The notes under the pieces were generated by a model. The model saw nothing but the letters and a program-made list of their open reading frames with translations, made no database searches and was not told where the DNA came from. A stretch of 64,000 nucleotides of DNA from positions 1,178,001-1,242,000 of the forward strand of contig NZ_CP108518.1 of the NCBI RefSeq assembly GCF_035989885.1, written 5' to 3'. The position numbers and the translations under genes are program-made. Below are positions 8,971 through 18,049 of this stretch, piece by piece (position 1 is the stretch's first letter; every line of letters starts with the position of its first letter). The DNA comes from Streptomyces sp. NBC_01232. GTDB taxonomy: Bacteria; Actinomycetota; Actinomycetes; Streptomycetales; Streptomycetaceae.

Positions 8971-9300
8971 TCATACGGCGGCCCCCAGGGCGGCGATCAC
9001 GTCCACCTTGCGGGGCATCCCGGCCGCCCGCCGCACGATCCGGCCCGCCGCGTCCAGGACCAGCACGGTCGGGGTCTTCTCGATCCCGAGGGCCCGCACC
9101 AGGTCGAGCCGTTCCTCGGCGTCGATCTCTATGTGCGCCACTCCCTCGACCATCGCCGCCACCTCGGCGAGGATCCGCCGCGTGGCCCGGCAGGGCTGGC
9201 AGAAGGCGCTGGAGAACTGCACCAGACTGGCGCGCCCGCCCGGCTCCGCGCCCAGTTCGGCGGCGCCCAGCCGGGTCCCCGCGTCGTCCTGCCCGAGCAC
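8971..9300 (-). CDS. thioredoxin-family protein, short N-terminus
   Basis: A 109-residue thioredoxin-fold protein with active-site CQPC at residues 34-37 (FSSAFCQPCRATRRIL), cis-Pro region KTPTVLVLD and terminal PRKVDVIAALG. Related Streptomyces proteins usually carry an N-terminal membrane helix before this domain. Here no hydrophobic helix is found in frame upstream, so the protein is either cytoplasmic or has lost its 5' end. The GTG at 9300 is a best guess; the frame stays open to 9549. Confidence 0.65.
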   Translation of the reverse strand: MLGQDDAGTRLGAAELGAEPGGRASLVQFSSAFCQPCRATRRILAEVAAMVEGVAHIEIDAEERLDLVRALGIEKTPTVLVLDAAGRIVRRAAGMPRKVDVIAALGAAV

Positions 9301-9547
9301 CCGCGCTCCCGTCGCCGTTTTCGTGCACGTGATTCGTGTACGTGCACCATCCTCGTACGCTCGTCCGTGGAACTGAGCACTCCGCAGGCCCGCGACATTC
9401 CCGGCGTGACGAGAATCTCCCCGGGTAGGGGCTTCTGGACTGGCCAGCAGGCCGCGTATGGGGCACGATCCCCATGGTCGCGTACCTACGCTTCCGTAAC
9501 TTCCGGCCGGGAGCACCTCCCCAGGCAGAAAGCGGGGTCTCCCCACC

Positions 9548-10270
9548 ATGGCTGAGCTCGTCTACCCTCCCGTGATCGGTGCCGCGCACGGACTCTTCCG
9601 CGCGCTGGACATCCGTATCGACATGAAGGGCACCGAGAACATCCCCCGCAAGGGCGGTGCGGTCCTGGTGTCGAACCACATCGGATACCTCGACTTCATC
9701 TTCGCCGGGCTGACGGCGCGGCCGCAGAAGCGCCTGGTCCGCTTCATGGCCAAGGAGTCGGTGTTCCGGCACAAGGTGTCCGGTCCGCTGATGCGTGCGA
9801 TGAAGCACATCCCCGTCGACCGCAAGCAGGGTGAGGCCGCCTACCAGCACGCCCTGGACTCCCTGCGGGCCGGCGAGATCATCGGCGTCTTCCCGGAGGC
9901 GACGATCTCCCAGTCCTTCACGCTCAAGAGCTTCAAGTCGGGGGCTGCGCGCATGGCGCAGGAGGCCGGGGTCCCGCTGATCCCGGTGGCACTGTGGGGC
10001 ACCCAGCGGCTGTGGACCAAGGGCCGTCCGAAGAACCTCAAGCGCAGCCACATCCCGGTGACGATGCGCGTGGGCGAGCCCGTCGAGGCTCCGGCCGACC
10101 AGTACGCCGGCGCCATCACCCGCCGGCTGCGCGAGCGCGTGCAGGAGCTGCTGGACTCCGCGCAGCGCGCCTACCCGGACAAGCCGAAGGGCGCGGACGA
10201 CTCGTGGTGGCTTCCGGCCCACATGGGCGGCACCGCGCCGACGGCGGCCGAGGTCCGCGAGGCAGGCTGA
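9548..10270 (+). CDS. 1-acyl-sn-glycerol-3-phosphate acyltransferase (PlsC family)
   Basis: A 240-residue membrane-associated acyltransferase of glycerophospholipid synthesis. The catalytic NHx4D motif is intact (N43-H44...D49, SNHIGYLD), and the second block reads FPEATIS, a variant of the common FPEGTRS. It starts at ATG 9548. The upstream region contains a 6-bp inverted repeat (ATGGGG/CCCCAT, 9458-9475) that could be a regulatory site. A 20-bp hairpin follows. Lysophosphatidic acid is the likely acceptor, although Streptomyces have several paralogues. Confidence 0.88.
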   Translation: MAELVYPPVIGAAHGLFRALDIRIDMKGTENIPRKGGAVLVSNHIGYLDFIFAGLTARPQKRLVRFMAKESVFRHKVSGPLMRAMKHIPVDRKQGEAAYQHALDSLRAGEIIGVFPEATISQSFTLKSFKSGAARMAQEAGVPLIPVALWGTQRLWTKGRPKNLKRSHIPVTMRVGEPVEAPADQYAGAITRRLRERVQELLDSAQRAYPDKPKGADDSWWLPAHMGGTAPTAAEVREAG

Positions 10271-10284
10271 TCGGCTCCGCTCAC

Positions 10285-10329
10285 GACGTCGGCCGCCGGA
10301 ACCCGGAGAGGGTTCCGGCGGCCGACGTC
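10285..10329. terminator. perfect 20-bp stem between convergent genes
   Basis: Arms at 10285-10304 and 10310-10329 are perfectly complementary with a GGAGA loop. The hairpin sits between the PlsC gene and the convergent secreted-protein gene and should stop transcription from both sides. Confidence 0.75.
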
Positions 10330-10338
10330 GCGGCGCGA

Positions 10339-10722
10339 TCAGCGCCACACGCTGGGCGGCTCGCACGGGGCGGCGAAGCACTGCCACTGCGGCTTCCAGT
10401 GCGGGTGCCCGGGGCGGGTGAAGAAGGGGCTGTCCGACTCGCCGGGAATGTTGGCGAAGTCGCCGGGGGGCGCCTCTTCGGCCGGCGGCTCGCTGTCGGG
10501 CACGCCCGATCCCGGGGAGCGGTCGAAGAGGCTTCCGCTGCCGGGCGGGCCGATCCACATCAGGTTGGACCTGTTGCCGTCGTCGGCGCTGTCCTGCGCG
10601 ACCGCGTGCGGCGTCGCCGGGGTGGCGGCGAAGGCGGTCGTGGGCACCAGCACGCCGCCCGCGACGACGGCGGTCGAGGCGGTGAGCAGGGCGAGGCGGC
10701 GGATCCGAAAGGGGCGGGTCAT
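10339..10722 (-). CDS. small secreted protein of unknown function
   Basis: A 127-residue protein with a classic Sec signal peptide: basic start MTRPFRIRRL, a hydrophobic core, and an AFA-A cleavage site near residue 32. The mature part is Pro- and Gly-rich and ends with CFAAPCEPPSVWR, whose two Cys could form a disulfide. No family is recognised. ATG 10722 has a good AGGAGAACC site. Export to the cell surface is inferred from the signal peptide only. Confidence 0.7.
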   Translation of the reverse strand: MTRPFRIRRLALLTASTAVVAGGVLVPTTAFAATPATPHAVAQDSADDGNRSNLMWIGPPGSGSLFDRSPGSGVPDSEPPAEEAPPGDFANIPGESDSPFFTRPGHPHWKPQWQCFAAPCEPPSVWR

Positions 10723-10787
10723 GGTGGTTCTCCTCTTGACGGGGAATGGGACGACCCCTCCAGTACGCCTCGCCGGCCCCCGGCGCG

Positions 10788-11423
10788 TCATGCCCCTGCA
10801 TCTCGGGGCTTGACGGATCGAAGGGCCCCGGACTCAGTCCGGGTTGTCGGCGCGGGTCGGGGGCTCCCTCGTTCCTGCTCCCGTTTCCGGCGGCGGTGCG
10901 CGGCGACCCGGGCCCGCGTGGCGCAGCTGCCGGTGCAGTAACGGCGCGCGCTCCCGGGCCCGGTGGCGAGGAAGAACCGCCCGCAGCCCGAGGCGGCGCA
11001 GGCCCCCCAGGCGATCCGCCCGTACTCGGTGAGCAGTTGGGCCAGCGCGAGGGCGCCCGAGGCCAGGAACCAGTCGCCCCAGCCGGCCTCCCCGCCCCGG
11101 TCGACGTGCAGGTGCCAGGGGTGACCGTCGTGCCGGGTGAGCCGGGGCCGGGTGCCGCACTCCTCGAACAGCGCGTTCAGGGCCTCGGCGGCGCGGTCCT
11201 CGTCGCCCTCCCCGAGCACCGCCGCCATCTGCCGTGCCGCGGAGCGCAGTTCGGCGGCGGCCGTCTCGGGAAACGCCTCCTCGGTCAGGTCGGCGGGGCG
11301 CTCCCCGTGCCCGGCGAGCAGTTCCGCGAGCGCGGCGCGCGGCAGGTCCGGGGTCGCGCGGACCGCCTCGGCCACGTCGACCAGCCGCCGGGCCGCCGAG
11401 AAGCCGCCCCGGGGATCCCCCAT
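10788..11423 (-). CDS. CGNR zinc-finger / ABATE-domain regulator
   Basis: A 211-residue protein with an N-terminal ABATE-like helical domain and a C-terminal CGNR-type zinc finger (CAASGCGRFFLATGP, RRYCTGSCATRARVAAHRRR). Proteins of this family are thought to be stress-responsive DNA-binding regulators. It is divergent from an MFS exporter gene, with a 20-base-centred inverted repeat between the two, which fits local control of the exporter. I prefer ATG 11423 over 11429 because its spacing to AAAGGA is better. Confidence 0.75.
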   Translation of the reverse strand: MGDPRGGFSAARRLVDVAEAVRATPDLPRAALAELLAGHGERPADLTEEAFPETAAAELRSAARQMAAVLGEGDEDRAAEALNALFEECGTRPRLTRHDGHPWHLHVDRGGEAGWGDWFLASGALALAQLLTEYGRIAWGACAASGCGRFFLATGPGSARRYCTGSCATRARVAAHRRRKREQERGSPRPAPTTRTESGALRSVKPRDAGA

Positions 11424-11455
11424 CCTCATGTCCTTTCGCCGTACACCCGCATCCC

Positions 11456-11483
11456 GTAACGTCTTGGGCGTCTATGACGTTAC
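11456..11483. promoter_or_regulatory. inverted repeat between CGNR regulator and MFS gene
   Basis: GTAACGTC (11456-11463) and GACGTTAC (11476-11483) are perfect inverted arms separated by 12 bases, in the 79-base divergent intergenic space. Arm spacing of about two helical turns suits a dimeric regulator. Confidence 0.5.
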
Positions 11484-11502
11484 ATCCGTCGGGGAGGGTC
11501 GC

Positions 11503-12747
11503 ATGGGCGGATTCGGGCGGTACCTGGCCGCGGCGCTGGCCGCACGCATCGCCTCGGAGGGCATGGGCATGGCCGTGGTGCTGCTCGCGTTGGAGCGCAC
11601 CGGGAGCGCCGCGCACGGGGCGTTCGTACTGACGGCCTGGCTGGCCCCGCACGTCCTGGCGGCTCCGCTCGCGGGCGCCGCGGCGGCCCGCAGCCGCCGG
11701 CCGCGGCTGTTCCACGTCGGCGCCCTGGCCGGGTTCGCGGCGGCGGTGGCTGCGCTGACCGCCCTGCTCGGCCGGGCCCCCGTCCCGCTGGTGCTGGCCG
11801 TGGCGGTGCTCGGCGGCTCCTGCGGGCCCATGGTGACCGGCGGACTGTCCAGTCTGGTCACCGGCCTCGTCGCGGCGGGGCCCGGGCGTGACCGGGCGTA
11901 CGGCTGGGACGCCGCGACCTACAACGCCGCCGCCGTCACCGCGCCCGCGGCGGTCGGCCTGGTCACGGCGCTGGGCTCGGCCGGGCCCGCCATGGCCGTA
12001 CTGGCGGCGTCCGGAGCCCTGGCGGCGGTGCTGGCGGCAACCCTCCCGTACGGGGGCCAGGGCGCGGGCCCGGCTCCCGACGCGCCCCGGGCCGGCCTGG
12101 GTGCGGGGCTCGCGGCCCTGTGGCGGGTCCGCGAACTGCGGGCCGTCACCTCGGCCACGACCCTGGCCTTCGTCGGCATCGGCTCGCTCACCACCGTCTC
12201 GGTGCTGCTTGCGACCGAACTCGGCAGTCCGGGCGGTGGGGGCGTGCTGATGACGGCCTTCGCGGTGGGCGCGCTGGGCGGCTCGCTCACGCTGGGCCGG
12301 GTCACGTCCGTGGCGCCGGACCGGCTGGTGCGGTGGGCGCTGGCCGGGACCGGGGTGGCCCTCGCGGGGGCCGTCCTCGCCCCCTCCCTGGCCGTGACGG
12401 CGGTGCTGTTCGCGCTGGCCGGGATATGCGACGGGCCGCTGCTGACGGCCACGCTGCGGATCCGCGCGCAGTACGCGCCGGACGGTGTGCGGACGCAGGT
12501 GTTCACCCTGGGCGCGGGGCTGAAGCTGACGGCCGCGTCGGCCGGGGCGGCCCTGGTGGGGTTCACGGCCGACGCGCCCGCGGCGGCGTTGCTGACCGGG
12601 ATCGCCGGACTGCTGCTCGCGGCGGCGCTGCTGCACGTCCTGACGGTGGCCCGGGGGTCCGGGCGGCCCGCCCGCACCGGGCCTACAGGGCCGTCGGAAG
12701 GAGCCGCCACAACTGCGGCCGGTCGACGGACTCCCGAAGGGCCTTGA
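11503..12747 (+). CDS. MFS transporter
   Basis: A 414-residue integral membrane protein with about 12 hydrophobic segments and the overall layout of a major facilitator superfamily efflux protein. It starts at ATG 11503 with GGGGAGGG upstream. Its substrate is unknown. The divergent CGNR regulator suggests inducible expression. The 3' end overlaps the convergent transglutaminase-like gene by 65 bases. Confidence 0.8.
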   Translation: MGGFGRYLAAALAARIASEGMGMAVVLLALERTGSAAHGAFVLTAWLAPHVLAAPLAGAAAARSRRPRLFHVGALAGFAAAVAALTALLGRAPVPLVLAVAVLGGSCGPMVTGGLSSLVTGLVAAGPGRDRAYGWDAATYNAAAVTAPAAVGLVTALGSAGPAMAVLAASGALAAVLAATLPYGGQGAGPAPDAPRAGLGAGLAALWRVRELRAVTSATTLAFVGIGSLTTVSVLLATELGSPGGGGVLMTAFAVGALGGSLTLGRVTSVAPDRLVRWALAGTGVALAGAVLAPSLAVTAVLFALAGICDGPLLTATLRIRAQYAPDGVRTQVFTLGAGLKLTAASAGAALVGFTADAPAAALLTGIAGLLLAAALLHVLTVARGSGRPARTGPTGPSEGAATTAAGRRTPEGP

Positions 12748-13282
12748 GCACGGCCGGGTGCGGGCGGGCGTGGAGCTCCGGGTAGTCGATCTCGCCGAGT
12801 TCCGGGCGTACGGGGAAGGCCAGCCGCTCGTGGTCGAGGTCGAACCGGGCGTCCACACCGGGCTTGTTGCCGCGCGGGTCGAGGCGGGACCAGCGCGCAC
12901 TGCCGGGCAGCCGCAGGGCGATCAACCCGTGCACGAGGGGCTCGGTCCCGTCGTCCTCGGTGAGGCGCTGGTAGCACAGCGCCCCGGGGATGCCCTGGGC
13001 GCGCAGCAGGGCGACGAGGGCGTGGGACTTGGCGTGGCAGATGCCGTTGCGCGTCGCGAGGACGTCGGACGCCCGCCAGGTGACGCGCGGGTCGCCGGAA
13101 TCGGCGGAGTGCGAGATGGTGTCGCGGACGAACCCGAAGGCGGCCTTGGCGTATGAGTATGCGTCTCCGGTGGTGGACCAGAGGGCGTCGGCGGTGTCCT
13201 GTACGCCCGGATGCCAGTGGTCGATCGCCTCGTCGGACGCCAAGTAGGCGTGGATGTCAGGGTTCTGCTGGGTCAGCTGCAT
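12683..13282 (-). CDS. transglutaminase-like cysteine protease-fold protein
   Basis: A 199-residue protein with the transglutaminase-like catalytic triad in order: Cys in NGICHAKS, His in VHGLIAL, Asp in RLDPRGN. Cytoplasmic location is likely because no signal peptide is present. Members may act as peptidases or amide-forming enzymes, and the substrate is unknown. It follows the threonine aldolase terminator on the same strand and overlaps the exporter gene tail to tail. Confidence 0.8.
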   Translation of the reverse strand: MQLTQQNPDIHAYLASDEAIDHWHPGVQDTADALWSTTGDAYSYAKAAFGFVRDTISHSADSGDPRVTWRASDVLATRNGICHAKSHALVALLRAQGIPGALCYQRLTEDDGTEPLVHGLIALRLPGSARWSRLDPRGNKPGVDARFDLDHERLAFPVRPELGEIDYPELHARPHPAVLKALRESVDRPQLWRLLPTAL

Positions 13283-13299
13283 GGCCGGAGCATAGGCAA

Positions 13300-13337
13300 A
13301 CCCCCGACCGGAAATCCATAGATTTCCGGTCGGGGGT
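13300..13337 (-). terminator. 17-bp perfect hairpin with T run, after threonine aldolase gene
   Basis: Arms 13300-13316 and 13321-13337 pair perfectly around a CATA loop. Read leftward the stem is followed by TTTG, as expected for a factor-independent terminator of the upstream ltaE operon. Confidence 0.8.
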
Positions 13338-13369
13338 ATAGCTATGCAGATCTGTGCCGTGCTGGCCGC

Positions 13370-14470
13370 CTAGCGGGCCAGCTCTTCCTTCAGTGCCTGG
13401 AGGAAGGCGTCCACGTCCTCTTCCTGGGTGTCATAGCCGCACATCCAGCGGACGTCGCCCGCGGCCTCGTCCCAGAAGTAGAAGCGGAAACGCTTCTGCA
13501 GTCGCCGCGAGACCTCGTGCGGCAGTCGCGCGAACACCGCGTTCGCCTGCACCGGGTAGAGGATCTCCACGCCGTCCGTCTCGCGCACGCCGGCGGCGAG
13601 CCGCTGCGCCATCGCGTTGGCCTGGCGGGCGTTGCGCAGCCACAGGTCCTTGGCGAGCAGGGCCTCCAGCTGCACCGACACGAACCGCATCTTGGACGCG
13701 AGCTGCATCGACATCTTGCGGATGTGCTTCATCTGCCGGACCGCGTCCGGGTTGAGCACCACCACGGCTTCGCCGAACATCATGCCGTTCTTCGTGCCGC
13801 CGTACGACAGCACGTCCACGCCGACCGCGTTCGTGAAGGCGCGCATCGGCACGTCGAGCGAGGCCGCGGCATTGGCTATGCGGGCGCCGTCGAGGTGCAC
13901 CTTCATGCCGAGCCCGTGGGCGTGCTCGCAGATCGCCCGGATCTCGTCCGGGGTGTAGACCGTGCCCAGCTCGGTGTTCTGGGTGATCGACACGACCTGC
14001 GGCATCGCCCGGTGCTCGTCCTCGAAGCCCCAGGCCTCCTGGTCGATCAGCTCGGGGGTGAGCTTGCCGTCCGGGGTCGGGACCGCGAGCAGCTTGAGGC
14101 CCGCCATCCGCTCCGGTGCGCCGCCCTCGTCCACGTTGATGTGGGCGCTCTTGGCGCAGATCACCGCGCCCCAGCGGTCCGTCATCGCCTGGAGGGCGGT
14201 GACGTTCGCGCCGGTGCCGTTGAAGACCGGGAAGGCTTCCGCATAGGGGCCGAAGTGGCTGCGGATGACCTTCTGCAGGTGCTCGGTGTAGTCGTCCTCG
14301 CCGTAGGCGACCTGGTGGCCGCCGTTGGCGAGCGCGATGGCCGCCAGGACCTCCGGGTGCACTCCCGCGTAGTTGTCGCTCGCGAAACCTCGCACCGCCG
14401 GGTCGTGGTGGCGCCGGGCGTCGGTCCTCCCGGCCTCGGTTCCGGTTCTCACGGTTGCGGAGTGAGCCAC
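13370..14470 (-). CDS. ltaE: low-specificity L-threonine aldolase
   Basis: A 366-residue PLP-dependent enzyme of fold type I that splits threonine or allo-threonine into glycine and acetaldehyde. The PLP-lysine motif is clear (LSYGGTKNGMM), with HLDGARIANA giving the cofactor Asp. GTG 14470 overlaps the end of the upstream SDR gene by 22 bases, so the two are probably translationally coupled. A strong terminator follows. Confidence 0.88.
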   Translation of the reverse strand: MAHSATVRTGTEAGRTDARRHHDPAVRGFASDNYAGVHPEVLAAIALANGGHQVAYGEDDYTEHLQKVIRSHFGPYAEAFPVFNGTGANVTALQAMTDRWGAVICAKSAHINVDEGGAPERMAGLKLLAVPTPDGKLTPELIDQEAWGFEDEHRAMPQVVSITQNTELGTVYTPDEIRAICEHAHGLGMKVHLDGARIANAAASLDVPMRAFTNAVGVDVLSYGGTKNGMMFGEAVVVLNPDAVRQMKHIRKMSMQLASKMRFVSVQLEALLAKDLWLRNARQANAMAQRLAAGVRETDGVEILYPVQANAVFARLPHEVSRRLQKRFRFYFWDEAAGDVRWMCGYDTQEEDVDAFLQALKEELAR

Positions 14471-15210
14471 AGACGCTGTCCGTTCACATCGATTGCGGGC
14501 CGCTCCCAGACGCCGGCGATGGCCTCGGCCAGCTCCGTCACGTCGGTGAAGCCCGCGAACTTCGCATTGGGACGCTCGGCGCGCATCGCGTCGTGCACCA
14601 GTGCCTTGATGACCAGGATCGCAGCTGCCGCCGCGGGGCCCTCGTCACCCCCCGCCTTGCGGAAGGAGTCCGCCATCGCCAGGGTCCACGCCTCGGCGGC
14701 CGCCTTGCCAGCGTTGTACGCGGCGTTGTTGGCGACCGGCTTGTGCGCCCCGGACTGGCTGATCAGTACGTATCGGCCGCGGTCACTGCGCAGCAGCCCG
14801 TCGTGGAAGGCCAGCGAGGTGTGCTGGACCGTGCGGATGAGGAGCTTCTCCAGGAAGGTCCAGTCCGCGAGGTCGCTGTCGGTGAAGGTCTTGCTGCCGC
14901 GCCAGCCGCCGACGAGGTGGACCAGGCCGTCGATCCGGCCGAATTCCTTCTCGGTCTGCTCGGCCCAGGCCTTGGTGGCGTCCAGGTCGAGCAGGTCCAC
15001 GGTGTCACCGGTGATGGTGGCGCCACCGTGGGCGTAGCGCGCCGCGTCCACGGCCTCCGCGAGCCGCGCCGGATCGGCGTCGGACGCGATGACCACCGCA
15101 CCCGCCTCGGCGAGGCGGAGCAGGGTGGCGCGACCGGCGGGCCCGCCGGCCCCGGCCACCGCCACCACCGCTCCGTGCAGCTTTCCGTTGCCGTTCCCGG
15201 AGCCGTTCAT
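14449..15210 (-). CDS. short-chain dehydrogenase/reductase
   Basis: A 253-residue SDR with a modified Rossmann glycine motif (VAVAGAGGPAGRATL, about residues 15-29) and an active site of Ser (ISQSGAH) and YNAGK in place of the common YxxxK context. It probably reduces or oxidises a small alcohol or ketone, cofactor NAD(P)H. ATG 15210 has AGGAGG upstream. It lies between DUF6421 and ltaE in one leftward operon, so a role in amino-acid-derived aldehyde or ketone metabolism is possible but inferred. Confidence 0.8.
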   Translation of the reverse strand: MNGSGNGNGKLHGAVVAVAGAGGPAGRATLLRLAEAGAVVIASDADPARLAEAVDAARYAHGGATITGDTVDLLDLDATKAWAEQTEKEFGRIDGLVHLVGGWRGSKTFTDSDLADWTFLEKLLIRTVQHTSLAFHDGLLRSDRGRYVLISQSGAHKPVANNAAYNAGKAAAEAWTLAMADSFRKAGGDEGPAAAAAILVIKALVHDAMRAERPNAKFAGFTDVTELAEAIAGVWERPAIDVNGQRLWLTPQP

Positions 15211-15236
15211 CTGTGCAGCCTCCTGTGGGCGAGTGC

Positions 15237-16643
15237 TCACGCGGCGACTCGCTCGGCCTGCTCCGCGTTCAGGGCGGTGATGCCCTTGGTCGCTGCGATC
15301 GTGCCCTTGAGCTTCTTGGCGAGCGCCTCAAAGAACATGCTGAGCGGAAACTCGTCCGGAAGCACGTCGTCCACGAGCTTGCGCGGCGGCTGCGTCAGGT
15401 CCAGGGCGTCGGCGCCCTTGGCCCACTTGGAACCCGGGTGCGGGGCGAGGTAGGTGGAAACCAGCTCGTACGCCTTGAACCAGTGCACGAGCTTCGGGCG
15501 GTCGATGCCGGCCCGGTACAGGTCCTCGATCTCGGCGCACAGCTGGTTGGTGACCTGCGGGGCACGCATCCAGTCGATCTTCAGCTTGTTGTCCGTCCAG
15601 CGCACGACGTCGTGCTTGTGGAGGTAGGCGAAGAGCAGCTGGCCGCCGAGGCCGTCGTAGTTGCGGTTGCGGTCGCCGGAGACCGGGAAGCGGAACATCC
15701 GGTCGAAGAGGACGGCGTACTGCACGTCGCGGCCGTGCTCGTTGCCCTCGGACTCCAGCTTCACGGCCTCCTTGAAGGCGGTGAGGTCGCAGCGCAGCTC
15801 CTCCAGGCCGTACATCCAGAACGGCTGGCGCTGCTTGATCATGAAGGGGTCGAACGGCAGGTCGCCGTGGCTGTGGGTGCGGTCGTGGACCATGTCCCAC
15901 AGGACGAAGGCCTTCTCGCAGCGCTCCTGGTCCTCGACCATGCGGGCGATGTCCTCGGGCAGGTCGATGCCCAGGATGTCGACAGCGGCCTCGGTCACCT
16001 TGCGGTAGCGGGCGGCCTCGCGGTCGCAGAAGATGCCGCCCCAGGTGAAGCGCTCGGGTGCCTCGCGCACGGCGATGGTCTCCGGGAAGAGCACCGCGGA
16101 GTGGGTGTCGTAGCCCGGGGTGAAGTCCTCGAAGGTGATGCCGAGGAAGAGCGGGTTGTCGTACCGGGTGCGCTCCAGCTCGGCGAGCCACTCGGGCCAC
16201 ACCATCTTGAGCACGACGGCTTCCAGGTTGCGGTCCAGGTTGCCGTTCTGGGTGTACATGGGGAAGACGACGAGGTGCTGGAGCCCGTCGGCGCGCTCGG
16301 CGGCCGGGTGGAAGGCCAGCAGGGAGTCGAGGAAGTCCGGCACCTTGAAGTCGTCCGCGGCCCACTTGCGCAGGTCGGCGACGAGGGCGCGGTGGTACGC
16401 GGCTCCGTGCGGGAGCAGCGGCGACAGCGTCTCGACGGCCGTGATCACGCGCTCCACGGCGGCCAGGACGGTGGCGCGGCCGTGCGCACCCTCGACCTCG
16501 AAGTCGATGGAGCCGTCCTTGGCCTGCCAGGGCCGGATCTCCTCCACGGCGGCCTTGAGCTCGGCCCACGCGGGGTGGTCGACCACCCGCGCTCCGGCGG
16601 TTATCACGGCGCCGTCGGTACCGGGCACAAGAGTTTCCGTCAT
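15237..16643 (-). CDS. DUF6421 family protein
   Basis: A 468-residue soluble protein that I recognise as the actinobacterial family DUF6421. It has no signal peptide or membrane segment. Conserved-looking blocks include DMVHDRTHSHGDLPFDPFMI and QPFWMYGLEELRCDL, rich in His and Asp and suggestive of metal binding. Function is unknown. It is the first gene of a leftward set with the SDR and threonine aldolase genes (gaps of 26 bases and an overlap), so a linked metabolic role is plausible. Confidence 0.7.
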   Translation of the reverse strand: MTETLVPGTDGAVITAGARVVDHPAWAELKAAVEEIRPWQAKDGSIDFEVEGAHGRATVLAAVERVITAVETLSPLLPHGAAYHRALVADLRKWAADDFKVPDFLDSLLAFHPAAERADGLQHLVVFPMYTQNGNLDRNLEAVVLKMVWPEWLAELERTRYDNPLFLGITFEDFTPGYDTHSAVLFPETIAVREAPERFTWGGIFCDREAARYRKVTEAAVDILGIDLPEDIARMVEDQERCEKAFVLWDMVHDRTHSHGDLPFDPFMIKQRQPFWMYGLEELRCDLTAFKEAVKLESEGNEHGRDVQYAVLFDRMFRFPVSGDRNRNYDGLGGQLLFAYLHKHDVVRWTDNKLKIDWMRAPQVTNQLCAEIEDLYRAGIDRPKLVHWFKAYELVSTYLAPHPGSKWAKGADALDLTQPPRKLVDDVLPDEFPLSMFFEALAKKLKGTIAATKGITALNAEQAERVAA

Positions 16644-16878
16644 GTCACTTCCTCCACAGGAGAACCTCACGTATGGGCAGCGTATGCGTGCGAGGCTCTT
16701 CCGCTCAAGAGGGAACTCGGGAAATTATCCTGCGTCACCCCCTCTTTCGCCGGAAGTCTTCCCGTTCGTGGCCGCGGAACCGATCACTCCGCCCAATTGC
16801 GCCAAGGCTTCCCCGGCTCGTGGCCGGATCCCGGCCCGGCCGGGGCGGGCGGATCCCGGGAGACGGTGGAGGCGCACA

Positions 16879-18000
16879 TCACACGCCCCGGAAGTGTGGA
16901 ATGACCTTTTCGCCCCACTGCCGCAAGGTCTCCAGGCAGGCCTCCTGCTCCACCGTGCCCATCTGGATCAGACACATGACCTCGTCGGCGCCGGCCTCCC
17001 GAAGTCGCTCCACGTAGGCGATGGCGTCGTCGGCGGTCCCGTAGGCGTGGTCGGCGTTGAAGGTGGCCGTCGAGGTCGGCCGCACCGGGATGTCCAGCTC
17101 GTGCAGCCGGGCCACCACCTGCTCGGCGGCCCGGCGCATCTCCGCAGCCTCGTCGGCTCCCGCGACCACGGCCTCGTCCGGGATGCCGGCCCCGCCGTAC
17201 CAGTGGCCGATGGACTGGGCGAAGAACCGCTGGCCCCGGGTGCCGATCCGGCGCGCCTCCTCCCGGTCGTCGAGCACGATGGTCGGGCACAGCACGGAGA
17301 AGTGGTCGTTGACCACGGTGGACACGAAGCGGCTGCCGTCGCGCCCGGCGATCGCCGCGTCGTAGACGGAGCGCATGTCCGCGATGGACCCGGGACCGGC
17401 GAAGCCCATCACCAGCGCCCCGATCCCCAGCTCGGCCGCCTGGACCAGGGTCTCGCCCCGGCTGCACGCCAGGAACAGCGGCGGATGAGGGGTCTGCCGC
17501 GGTCGCGGCAGGATCGGGTGCGGGTCGATGTCGATCAGCTCGCCGTGGTACTCCAGCTCCTCCTCCTGCCAGGCCCTGCCGATGATCCGCAGGGCCTCCT
17601 CGACCTCGGCCGTGGTGCGCTCCCGGTCCACCCCGCACAGCGAGGTCTCCTGCTCGGTGCCCCCGCGTCCGGCCCCGAGGTCCAGGCGCCCTCCCGAGAG
17701 CAGGTCGAGCATGGCCGCCCGTTCGGCGACCCGCACCGGATGGTTGAAGTTGAAGGGCATGCACACGACGCCGTGCCCGATGCGTATCGTGCTCGTCCTG
17801 GCGGCGACGAAACTCAGGAAGACCTCGGGAGCGCTCATGTGCGCGTACCACTTCAGCGAGTGGTGTTCGACCGCCCAGATCCGGTCGAATCCCATGCGTT
17901 CGGCCAGTACGGCCTGCTCGACGCAGTCGCGGATGACCTGGTGCTCCCGCTCCGCCGTCGGGTCGGCAAGCTGAGCTTCGAAGATCACGGAGAATTTCAC
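16879..18000 (-). CDS. luciferase-like (LLM class) flavin-dependent oxidoreductase
   Basis: A 373-residue TIM-barrel oxidoreductase of the bacterial luciferase superfamily, using FMNH2 or F420. Typical blocks are IWAVEHHSLKWYAHMSAPEVFLSF and RLDLGAGRGG. GTG 18000 has GGAGG at good spacing. It is divergent from a PadR regulator gene with only 49 bases between start codons, so the regulator probably controls it. The 235-base space to the next leftward gene (16,644-16,878) shows no clear feature. Confidence 0.85.
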   Translation of the reverse strand: MKFSVIFEAQLADPTAEREHQVIRDCVEQAVLAERMGFDRIWAVEHHSLKWYAHMSAPEVFLSFVAARTSTIRIGHGVVCMPFNFNHPVRVAERAAMLDLLSGGRLDLGAGRGGTEQETSLCGVDRERTTAEVEEALRIIGRAWQEEELEYHGELIDIDPHPILPRPRQTPHPPLFLACSRGETLVQAAELGIGALVMGFAGPGSIADMRSVYDAAIAGRDGSRFVSTVVNDHFSVLCPTIVLDDREEARRIGTRGQRFFAQSIGHWYGGAGIPDEAVVAGADEAAEMRRAAEQVVARLHELDIPVRPTSTATFNADHAYGTADDAIAYVERLREAGADEVMCLIQMGTVEQEACLETLRQWGEKVIPHFRGV

Positions 18001-18049
18001 TGTGCCTCCAGGGTTGCGTCGCGTACCCGGCCTCACTTCAATAAGAAAT

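Noticed and set aside
10339..10722. Secreted peptide as a RiPP precursor
   Set aside because: It has an ordinary Sec signal peptide and no maturation enzyme gene nearby.
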